A stretch of DNA of 5,646 nt. Origin: DATKCA01 sp035544675 (GTDB lineage: Bacteria > Acidobacteriota > Thermoanaerobaculia > Gp7-AA8). Positions 1-5,251 of this stretch are shown in pieces. The translations under genes and the position numbers were made by a program. The stretch spans positions 1 to 5,646 of the forward strand of contig DATKCA010000214.1 of assembly GCA_035544675.1 (NCBI GenBank), written 5' to 3'. Under the pieces are notes generated by a model that had not been told where the DNA came from, made no database searches, and was given only the letters and a program-made list of their open reading frames with translations. The first letter of the stretch is position 1, and the number at the start of each line of letters is the position of its first letter.

Positions 1-1730
1 CGAACCACGGCCTGCTCCGCTCCCTCGCTGAGCCGGTCCATCGTCGACTCGATCTTCTGACGCGCCCACAGCTTGGCGATGCCTCGCTGGCCCGACGCCG
101 GCGGCAGCGTCAGCTGCCGCGACCACGGCTTCTGGCCGATCCGTCCGCGGATGGAAATCCTCGCGCCCGGATCACTCACGCGCACCGCGACCACCAGCGG
201 CTCACCGCGATACACGTCCGGCACGCGCTGCGGCCACACCTCCGCCGTGGCGTCGGACACCGCCACCTCCACGGCCGTCATGACCGGACTGCCGAGCTTC
301 GCGAACATCTCACCCATCCGCTCCCTGACCTGGGCGGTGTCGCCGATGAACGTGAACGTGCCGCGGCCGAACCGCGCCGCGTTGCGCATGAAGTGCGAGT
401 TCGGGGCGGATCCGATCCCCACCGTGAACAGCCGGCTGTCACCGAGGTTGGAGTGGATGTAAGAGAAGAGCTGGGCCTCGTTGCCGACCTGGCCGTCGGT
501 CATGAAGATGACCTGGCGCACGGTCCCGGGGAGGACGCGCTGCGGCAGCGCCAGGCGTATCGCGCTCAACATCTCCGTTCCGCCGTCCGCCTCGAGCCCG
601 CTCACGAACTGCTTCGCGGCCTCGACATTCACACTGTCCGCCGGCTGACTCTCCGGAAAGAGGCGACGCGCATCACTGTCGAAGTCGACCACGTTGAACG
701 TGTCCGCGGGGCCGAGATCGTCGAGAGCCAGGAGAAGGGCTTCCCGCGCCTGCTCCATCGACTGCCCCTCCATCGAGCCTGAGCTGTCGATGATGAACAC
801 GGTGTCTCGCGGGATGCGCTCCGGAATCCCGGCCGGAGGGGTCACGAGGATGAGCGCATAGCTCTCGTCGCCGCTCTTCTCGGTCAGAACCGTCGCCTCA
901 GGAATCGATCCGAGGTCCGGCTGCCAGGCCAGCTCGAAGTCGCGGCCGGTCGCGATCTGCTCCTGATCTACTGCCACTCGATAGCTGGCCTGGCCGAGAG
1001 TCTCCTGGCGGATGCGGTGGTGCGTGCTTCGAATGTTGCGGAGGGAGTAGCCGGGCTGCAGATCGACTGTGAGATTGACGCGCGCCGGCGAGGACACTGC
1101 CGCTCCATTCAGACCAGCCAGCAGGTAGCCCGCGTCCGGTTTGTAGCGTGGCGCGACGACCATCGGGAACCGCAGCCTGTACTCGCCGTCCTCGTACCGC
1201 GCAGTCTCCTGGTATTCGATCTCGATCGTCGCTTCCTCGCCGGGCAGAATGCCGGCCACAGACGTCGTGAAGATGTTCGGGCGGTGCTGCTGGACGAGCG
1301 CGGCGCGGCGCCCCTCGGCTCTGGCCTGCCGATACTCGCGCAGGGCCTGCTGTTTCTCGCGGATCTCGCCGGCCACGACCCTGGCGCCGATGGTCATCTT
1401 CAGCGAGTCCACAGCGCCGTTCTCCGGCAGCGGGAAGACGTAGACGCCGTCCGAACACGTTCCGGTCACGTTGCGGAACACCTGGCGGACGCGTGTCCGC
1501 ACCACCGGGCCGGCCACGCTGATGGCCACGTCCGAGCTGACCGTCGGCACCACGACATACACGCCGTCCGTCCCGGTCTTCAGAAGCAGCCCGGCGTCCT
1601 CAGTCTCGCCGAGGGTCGTGGTGGGCAGCTCCTGTGCGCTGGCGATGAAGGGGATGAAGAAGAGCAATCCGAGCAGCAGGGCAATCCACCGCTCCAGTCT
1701 GTAGTCAGTCTGAATTTCGTTCTCGGTCAT
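1..1730 (-). CDS. Exported VIT and VWA domain protein (sortase-target / inter-alpha-trypsin inhibitor heavy-chain type), C-terminus missing
   Basis: 576 codons are open from the ATG at 1730 to the left edge with no stop, so the C-terminus is outside the window. A ribosome binding site AAGGAG lies 6 nt upstream and fixes the start. Residues 1-32 form a signal peptide: charged start, hydrophobic stretch at about 16-30, likely cleavage after ASA (A32). Residues about 50-175 are a VIT domain, with conserved features such as FPLPENGAVDSL at 99-110, GEIREKQQALREY at 121-133 and PNIFTTSVAGILPGE at 151-165. Residues about 308-480 are a VWA domain with a complete metal-binding MIDAS site: DSSGS at 315-319, T385 and D412 in TDG. 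A beta-rich region follows. In this family the VWA domain binds ligands or other proteins through a divalent metal. The architecture matches sortase-target and ITIH-like proteins, but whether a sorting signal or membrane anchor is present cannot be seen. The divergent neighbour is a response regulator, a possible controller. Domain call is firm; the physiological role is unknown. Confidence 0.93.
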   Translation of the reverse strand, partial: MTENEIQTDYRLERWIALLLGLLFFIPFIASAQELPTTTLGETEDAGLLLKTGTDGVYVVVPTVSSDVAISVAGPVVRTRVRQVFRNVTGTCSDGVYVFPLPENGAVDSLKMTIGARVVAGEIREKQQALREYRQARAEGRRAALVQQHRPNIFTTSVAGILPGEEATIEIEYQETARYEDGEYRLRFPMVVAPRYKPDAGYLLAGLNGAAVSSPARVNLTVDLQPGYSLRNIRSTHHRIRQETLGQASYRVAVDQEQIATGRDFELAWQPDLGSIPEATVLTEKSGDESYALILVTPPAGIPERIPRDTVFIIDSSGSMEGQSMEQAREALLLALDDLGPADTFNVVDFDSDARRLFPESQPADSVNVEAAKQFVSGLEADGGTEMLSAIRLALPQRVLPGTVRQVIFMTDGQVGNEAQLFSYIHSNLGDSRLFTVGIGSAPNSHFMRNAARFGRGTFTFIGDTAQVRERMGEMFAKLGSPVMTAVEVAVSDATAEVWPQRVPDVYRGEPLVVAVRVSDPGARISIRGRIGQKPWSRQLTLPPASGQRGIAKLWARQKIESTMDRLSEGAEQAVV

Positions 1731-1736
1731 GGCCGG

Positions 1737-1742
1737 CTCCTT
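1737..1742 (-). promoter_or_regulatory. Ribosome binding site of the VIT/VWA gene
   Basis: AAGGAG on the minus strand lies 6 nt before the ATG at 1730. It is the only well-placed Shine-Dalgarno sequence in the window and decides the start of the VIT/VWA gene. Confidence 0.8.
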
Positions 1743-1743
1743 C

Positions 1744-1773
1744 GACACATGCATTAAAGGTCCGCGATGTGTC
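1744..1773. repeat. Inverted repeat GACACAT / ATGTGTC, possible operator
   Basis: Two perfect 7-bp arms (1744-1750 and 1767-1773) are separated by 16 bp. The spacer contains TTTAAT on the minus strand (1753-1758), a possible -10 box for the VIT/VWA gene that would give a leader of about 16 nt. No convincing -35 box accompanies it. The dyad could be a repressor operator or an mRNA hairpin; arm spacing and position are seen, function is inferred. Confidence 0.4.
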
Positions 1774-1807
1774 ACCGTCGCGGCGCGAATGAGGAGAAGC
1801 GAAGGCA

Positions 1808-1828
1808 GGAATGTGGCTGGAATGTGGC
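1808..1828 (+). promoter_or_regulatory. Direct repeat GGAATGTGGC with 11-bp period, possible regulator-binding site
   Basis: GGAATGTGGC occurs perfectly at 1808-1817 and 1819-1828, an 11-bp period. OmpR/PhoB-family regulators bind direct repeats of about this spacing, and the adjacent gene encodes such a regulator. The repeat ends about 28 bp before the TACAAT box of that gene, a normal place for an activator. Related ATGTGTC (1767) and ATGAGGA (1789) lie 44 and 22 bp upstream of the first copy's ATG, in the same helical phase. Part of the second copy also belongs to a dispersed repeat (see 1815-1852), so the site could be incidental. Confidence 0.4.
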
Positions 1829-1852
1829 GGCCGGGCACGGGCGCCGTCCCGG
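1815..1852. repeat. Dispersed repeat copy 1 with terminal hairpin
   Basis: GGCTGGAATGTGGCGG at 1815-1830 matches 13 of 16 bases at 5132-5147. After a 3-nt gap the next 11 bases, CCGGGCACGGG, match 10 of 11 at 5151-5161. The end folds as a hairpin: CCGGG (1831-1835) pairs with CCCGG (1848-1852), C1836 is bulged, ACGG (1837-1840) pairs with CCGT (1844-1847), and the loop is GCG. Two copies in two intergenic gaps suggest a small REP-type element. The hairpin sits directly upstream of the regulator's proposed -10 box. Confidence 0.5.
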
Positions 1853-1856
1853 CTCG

Positions 1857-1862
1857 TACAAT
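1857..1862 (+). promoter_or_regulatory. Candidate -10 box (TACAAT) for a leaderless regulator transcript
   Basis: TACAAT ends 6 nt before the GTG at 1869, so transcription would begin at or next to the start codon. There is no Shine-Dalgarno sequence in that gap, which fits a leaderless mRNA. No TTGACA-like -35 is visible 16-18 bp upstream (about 1834-1840), consistent with an activated promoter or an unfamiliar sigma factor. This is inference from spacing. Confidence 0.45.
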
Positions 1863-1868
1863 TCACCC

Positions 1869-2582
1869 GTGGCAAACTCGATCGCTGTCGTCGAGGACGA
1901 GGACAACATCCGCGAGACCGTTGCGTTCGCGCTCCGCCGCGAAGGCTATGACGTCCGAATGTTCCGCGACGGACTCGAGGCGTGGGAGGCGTTCGACGGC
2001 CGGCTTCCGGATCTGGCCATCCTCGACATCACGATGCCGCGCATGGACGGCCTGGAGCTTTGCCGGAAACTTCGCGCCAAGTCGGAAACGCTGCCGATCA
2101 TCTTCCTCACTTCCCGCGACGAAGAGCTCGACCGCATCCTGGGCCTCGAGCTCGGAGCGGACGACTATCTCTGCAAGCCGTTCTCGATGCGCGAGCTGAC
2201 CGCGCGCGTCAAGGTGCTCTTCCGCCGCCTGGCCTTTCTGCAGGATCCGAAGGCGCAGCGGGAAGAGGCGCCGCTGCGATGCGGCCCGCTCGAGCTCGAC
2301 CTGCAACGCTACCTCGTCACCTGGAACGGCCGGCCGGTGGAGCTCACCGTAACCGAGTTCATGATGCTGCACAGCCTTGTGCGCCATCCCGGTCACGTGA
2401 AGTCGCGCAAGCAGCTCACGAAAGAGGGTTATCCGAACGACACGTATATCAGCGACCGCACCATCGACACGCACATCAAACGCCTGCGCCGGAAGTTCGA
2501 GGAGGTGGATGCCCGGTTCTCCGCAATCGAGACCGTGTACGGCGTGGGGTACCGGTGGGTTTCGGGAGGCCCTGGGCCTTAG
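1869..2582 (+). CDS. ChvI-like OmpR/PhoB-family response regulator
   Basis: The 237-residue protein is a two-component transcription factor acting in the cytoplasm. The receiver domain (about 4-118) has the acidic pair E9/D10, phospho-acceptor D53 in ILDITMPRMD, T81, switch residue Y100 and K103 in KPF. The winged-helix DNA-binding domain (about 137-231) has ELTVTEFMMLHSL, a recognition helix around SDRTIDTHIKRLRRKF (195-210) and the closing VYGVGYRW. The patterns IFLTSRDEELD, ELGADDY and KSRKQL, as I recall them, follow alphaproteobacterial ChvI closely; true orthology is not shown. GTG at 1869 is chosen because MANSIAVVEDED is the normal start of a receiver domain; the frame is open to an ATG at 1767, but the 34 extra residues look non-coding. 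No Shine-Dalgarno is present. The last residues and the TAG stop lie in the heptamer array that separates it from its partner kinase. Confidence 0.94.
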   Translation: MANSIAVVEDEDNIRETVAFALRREGYDVRMFRDGLEAWEAFDGRLPDLAILDITMPRMDGLELCRKLRAKSETLPIIFLTSRDEELDRILGLELGADDYLCKPFSMRELTARVKVLFRRLAFLQDPKAQREEAPLRCGPLELDLQRYLVTWNGRPVELTVTEFMMLHSLVRHPGHVKSRKQLTKEGYPNDTYISDRTIDTHIKRLRRKFEEVDARFSAIETVYGVGYRWVSGGPGP

Positions 2583-2676
2583 GACTTAGGCCTTAGGCGT
2601 TAGGCGTTAGGAGGACCGCACTCAGCTCTCCTAGGGCCTAAGGCCTGAGGCCAACGCCCAGCGCCCTGACGCCTAT
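2565..2676. repeat. Heptamer array forming an imperfect inverted repeat between regulator and kinase
   Basis: Five 7-bp units run from 2579 to 2613: TTAGGAC, TTAGGCC, TTAGGCG, TTAGGCG, TTAGGAG. They are preceded by degenerate GGAGGCC and CTGGGCC (2565-2578). After a 14-nt centre (2614-2627) come complementary-sense units in 7-bp register: CTCCTAG, GGCCTAA, GGCCTGA, GGCCAAC, GCCCAGC, GCCCTGA, CGCCTAT (2628-2676). The inner units pair well (TAGGAG with CTCCTA; TTAGGCG with GGCCTAA at 6 of 7), the outer ones poorly. The regulator's TAG stop (2580-2582) and the first bases of the kinase ATG (2675) lie in array units. An mRNA hairpin could tune the regulator-to-kinase ratio, but no function is proven. 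Confidence 0.75.
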
Positions 2677-4210
2677 GCACCGCATCTCCATCCGCCTGAT
2701 GGCGTTCAACCTGCTGCTGGTGTTTCTCCCGGTCGGGGGAATTCTCTATCTCGGCTCGTATGAGACGAAGCTCCTCGCGGCGCAGCGGCGGGCGCTCGAA
2801 GAGCAGGCGCGCCTGCTGAGCGCGTCGCTGAGCGGCTACGACGAGCCGGCCCGGAGAGCGTCCGACGTGCTCGCGCAGCGCGAGAGGCTCCAGGCGTCGA
2901 ACGAGGAGCCTGTGCGGTTGCGCGTGGTCGGCACCAACGGACGGCTGGTGGCCGACTCGCTCACGTTCTCCCTTCGGACGGCTCCGCCGGAGAACCGCGC
3001 CCGGCGCAACATTCTCTATCGCACCGGCGCGACGATTCTCAGGCCGGTTCTCGGCCTCTCGCGGCTGACCGAGCCACCGCTGGCGGAGGCGGGATCGGAT
3101 CAGCTGCTGGGGAGGGAAGTGGGTGCGGCGTTGCGCGGAGATGTCGCCAGCGCGGAACGGATCTCGCCGGACAACCGGTCGGTCACCGTCTCAGTGGCCT
3201 ACCCGATCCGGTCGGGAGGCCGGATCGGCGGCGCGGTCCTGGCGTCACAGAGCACCTTCACGATTCTCCAGGACCTCTACACCGTCCGACTGGGCGTGCT
3301 GCGCATTTTCCTGATCTCGCTGGTCGTGGCGATCATCCTCAGCTTCCTGGTCGGCACGACAATCGTGAAACCGCTGCAGCAGCTCCGCGTGCAGGCCGGC
3401 GAGATCCTCGACCGGCGCGGGCGGCTCCGCGGCCGGTTTCGCGGGTCGGACAAGAAGGACGAGATCGGTGATCTGGCCCGCGCGCTCGAGCGCCTGACCG
3501 GCAGGCTCGACGAGCACGTGCGCTTCACCGAGTCGTTCGCCGCGGACGTGTCGCACGAGTTCAAGAACCCGCTCGCTTCCATCCGCACCGCCACGGAGAT
3601 GCTGGCCGAAGTCGACGAGCCGGCGCAGAGGAAGCGGTTCCGGCGCATGGTCGAGCAGGAGATCGCGCGGATGGAGTCGCTGCTGTCGGGAGTCCGCGAG
3701 GTCACGATGATCGATGCGCAGCTGCCCACCGAACAGCGCCAGCGCGTCGACGTCGCGGCGCTTCTGGGGCGCATCGTGGAGGGATTCAGGATGCGCGAGC
3801 GCGACCGCGTGGAGATCGGCCTGGAGACCAGCGGGGAGGGCTTCGACGTCGAAGCGTCCGAGGATCGTCTCATCCAGGTCTTCGTGAACGTGCTGGAGAA
3901 CGCGATCAGCTTCTCACCCGAAGGGGGGACGGTGACCGTCTCGGTGAATCGGAACGACCGCAAGATCACCACCACCATCTCCGATCAGGGGCCGGGGATT
4001 CCGGAAGGGAACCTCGGCCGCGTCTTCGATCGTTTCTTCTCCCACCGGCCGGACACGTCGCGAGCGCGCACCTCACACACCGGACTGGGACTGGCGATCG
4101 TCAAAGCGACGGTGGACGGCTACGGTGGCTCGGTCGATGCGGCGAACAACCCAGGCGGAGGGGCGCGGTTCGAGATCCGTCTTCCGGCGGCCGCTCGCCG
4201 GGAATCCTGA
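2675..4210 (+). CDS. ChvG-like membrane sensor histidine kinase
   Basis: The 511-residue inner-membrane kinase should autophosphorylate and pass phosphate to the regulator just upstream. Order of parts: transmembrane helix 1 (about 8-27); periplasmic sensor region (about 28-207) containing the ChvG-like pattern VRLRVVGTNGRLVADS at 80-95; transmembrane helix 2 (about 208-230); HAMP linker (about 228-282); HisKA dimerisation domain with phospho-acceptor H294 in DVSHEFKNPL; HATPase_c domain with N-box N409 in NVLENA, G1 box DQGPGIP (437-443), F-box FDRFF (451-455) and G2 box TGLGLAI (469-475). All catalytic motifs look intact. The ATG at 2675 gives a normal short basic N-terminus before helix 1; ATG at 2699 (M9) is possible but less natural. 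No Shine-Dalgarno precedes either. The start touches the heptamer array and the TGA stop lies in a long inverted repeat. The ChvG assignment rests on architecture and the paired regulator; the signal sensed is unknown. Confidence 0.94.
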   Translation: MHRISIRLMAFNLLLVFLPVGGILYLGSYETKLLAAQRRALEEQARLLSASLSGYDEPARRASDVLAQRERLQASNEEPVRLRVVGTNGRLVADSLTFSLRTAPPENRARRNILYRTGATILRPVLGLSRLTEPPLAEAGSDQLLGREVGAALRGDVASAERISPDNRSVTVSVAYPIRSGGRIGGAVLASQSTFTILQDLYTVRLGVLRIFLISLVVAIILSFLVGTTIVKPLQQLRVQAGEILDRRGRLRGRFRGSDKKDEIGDLARALERLTGRLDEHVRFTESFAADVSHEFKNPLASIRTATEMLAEVDEPAQRKRFRRMVEQEIARMESLLSGVREVTMIDAQLPTEQRQRVDVAALLGRIVEGFRMRERDRVEIGLETSGEGFDVEASEDRLIQVFVNVLENAISFSPEGGTVTVSVNRNDRKITTTISDQGPGIPEGNLGRVFDRFFSHRPDTSRARTSHTGLGLAIVKATVDGYGGSVDAANNPGGGARFEIRLPAAARRES

Positions 4211-4333
4211 GGCGCGAATACGCCGAAGGATCAGTCCAGGCGCAGACGAAGTGGTGGCACGAGCGCCGCCCGTGGCGTGGTCAGTCGCTGCGCCTCCGGT
4301 TGATCCTTCGGCGCTTCGCGCCTCAGGATTCCC
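4200..4333. repeat. Long inverted repeat with palindromic arms (REPIN/BIME-like)
   Basis: The left arm 4200-4233 pairs with the right arm 4301-4333: 19 bp perfect, an asymmetric bulge (TA at 4219-4220 against C4314), then 13 bp perfect. Further in, AGGCGCAG (4238-4245) pairs with CTGCGCCT (4288-4295). Each arm is also a hairpin. Left: ATCCT, GA, GGCG, 6-nt loop, CGCC, GA, AGGAT (4204-4231), with opposed GA steps. Right: ATCCT, TC, GGCG, CTTCG loop, CGCC, TC, AGGAT (4303-4329). Two inverted REP-like palindromes around a 67-bp centre is the form of a REPIN. It lies between convergent genes and contains the kinase stop codon (4208-4210). It may also stop transcription from both sides, although there is no T-tract for a classical terminator. 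Confidence 0.85.
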
Positions 4334-4347
4334 ACCCCACCCACCCC
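4331..4347 (-). other. G-quadruplex motif at the 3' end of the glycosyltransferase gene
   Basis: The minus strand reads GGGGTGGGTGGGGTGGG: four runs of three or four G with single-T loops, the form expected to fold most stably as a parallel quadruplex. Its first G is the last base of the TAG stop of the glycosyltransferase (4347-4349), so the motif lies on that gene's mRNA just after translation ends. Its last three bases overlap the right end of the long inverted repeat. Confidence 0.7.
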
Positions 4348-5102
4348 TACTCGTACACCTCGAACTCAGGAACGGGCAGTTCCTCGGCCGTGGTCCAGCG
4401 CCAGGTCTCGAACAGGTAGAGGTCGAACAGGAGGAGGAAGACTTCGCGGCTCATTTCCCAGCGGCTGCGCAGGCCGTTGACGAAGCCGCGCTTCGACTCC
4501 TTGATGACGTGTCCGAGGTTCTGGATGATGGTCTGGGTCTGCTCGAGGCCGGCGCTGGCGCAGAAACAGTTGAGGGCCGCCTCGATCTTGAACCGCTCCT
4601 GGTACTTGGTCGGGACGGTCTCGAACACCTCACGGCGCATGACGCGGATGCCGGAGAGGACCGGACCGCACTTGAGCTTGAGGTGCATGAAGTTGAGGAT
4701 GCTGCCGCGGTCGCGGATGCCGATGTTCATGTCGCACTGCCCGGCCAGCACCGGAAGCACGAGATCGGCGATGTGTTTCTGCGTGACGTTGAACATGTCG
4801 CCGTCGACGAAGAAGAGGATGTCGTTCTCGGCGTGATCGACGCCCATGCGCATCGCATAACCCTTCCCGCGGTTCTCGCGGAGGGCAAGGGTCTTCACTC
4901 CGTCGAAGGTCCGGGCAATGGCGACGGTATCGTCGGTGGAGCCGTCGCTGACGAGAATGACCTCGTCGATCAGCGGGCTGGCCTGGAGCGCCCCGAGCAC
5001 TTCAGCAATGGTTTTTTCCTCGTTGTAAGCGGCTATGACGGCCGTTGTCCCCAAACGCTTCACCTCATCCAACCCACTCATACTTTGCAACCGGCAGACC
5101 AT
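4347..5102 (-). CDS. Family 2 glycosyltransferase (GT-A fold)
   Basis: A predicted cytoplasmic or membrane-associated enzyme that transfers a sugar from a nucleotide-sugar; donor and acceptor cannot be told from sequence. The 251-residue reading has the GT2 series: AVIAAYNEEKTI (21-32), VILVSDGSTDDT (48-59) with nucleotide-binding D53, ENRGKGYAMRMG (77-88), and metal-binding DGD at 100-102 in FFVDGDMF. SGIRVMRREVF (150-160) and the charged stretch around EQTQ to KRGF (187-207) fit the acceptor side. There is no clear transmembrane helix, but the C-terminal VFLLLFDLYLF (221-231) is hydrophobic and could touch the membrane. The start is uncertain: ATG at 5102 and ATG at 5081 both lack a Shine-Dalgarno. 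An extended -10-like TGCTATGGT (5106-5098) overlaps the first ATG and would favour 5081. The gene converges on the kinase across the long inverted repeat and diverges from the lipoprotein gene. Confidence 0.9.
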   Translation of the reverse strand: MVCRLQSMSGLDEVKRLGTTAVIAAYNEEKTIAEVLGALQASPLIDEVILVSDGSTDDTVAIARTFDGVKTLALRENRGKGYAMRMGVDHAENDILFFVDGDMFNVTQKHIADLVLPVLAGQCDMNIGIRDRGSILNFMHLKLKCGPVLSGIRVMRREVFETVPTKYQERFKIEAALNCFCASAGLEQTQTIIQNLGHVIKESKRGFVNGLRSRWEMSREVFLLLFDLYLFETWRWTTAEELPVPEFEVYE

Positions 5103-5106
5103 AGCA
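5098..5106 (-). promoter_or_regulatory. Possible extended -10 element for the glycosyltransferase
   Basis: TGCTATGGT on the minus strand resembles an extended -10 (TGnTATnnT) and would start transcription near 5091, about 10 nt before the ATG at 5081. No -35 box is seen. It is a weak, short match and matters mainly because it would rule out the ATG at 5102. Confidence 0.25.
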
Positions 5107-5131
5107 CAACCGCCCGGCGGCGCCGGATGGA

Positions 5132-5170
5132 GGCTGGAACGTGCCGCATGCCGGGGACGGGAGTGTCCTT
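5132..5170. repeat. Dispersed repeat copy 2 with hairpin
   Basis: GGCTGGAACGTGCCGC (5132-5147) followed by CCGGGGACGGG (5151-5161) is the second copy of the element at 1815-1852 (13 of 16 and 10 of 11 matches). Its end folds as GGAC (5155-5158) with GTCC (5165-5168) around GGGAGT, extended by two possible G-T pairs. It lies in the divergent gap between the glycosyltransferase and the lipoprotein. Apart from this element the gap 5103-5251 shows no gene and no clear promoter for the lipoprotein. Confidence 0.5.
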
Positions 5171-5251
5171 CTCAGACTTCACCGGCCCACCGCGGGAGCA
5201 GCACCCTCCTCCCGGGAAGAGGTGGTTTGCGCTTTGCACGAGCGCCCTCTC

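Noticed and set aside
898..1458. Open frame of 186 codons on the minus strand
   Set aside because: It is another frame of the same strand inside the VIT/VWA gene, whose own frame carries the clear VIT and VWA motifs.
1017..1757. Open frame of 246 codons on the plus strand
   Set aside because: Antisense to the VIT/VWA gene; no recognisable domain; typical shadow frame of GC-rich coding DNA.
1863..2474. Open frame of 203 codons on the minus strand
   Set aside because: Antisense to the response regulator; no domain, no start signal.
2579..2613. Telomere-like repeat (TTAGGC resembles a nematode telomere)
   Set aside because: The unit is seven bases, diverged, short, and followed by its own inverted copy inside a bacterial operon.
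2565..2676. CRISPR array
   Set aside because: Units are seven bases, contiguous and without spacers; no cas gene is present.
4200..4350. Classical rho-independent terminator
   Set aside because: The stem is long enough, but no run of T follows on either strand, so only a non-classical termination role can be proposed.
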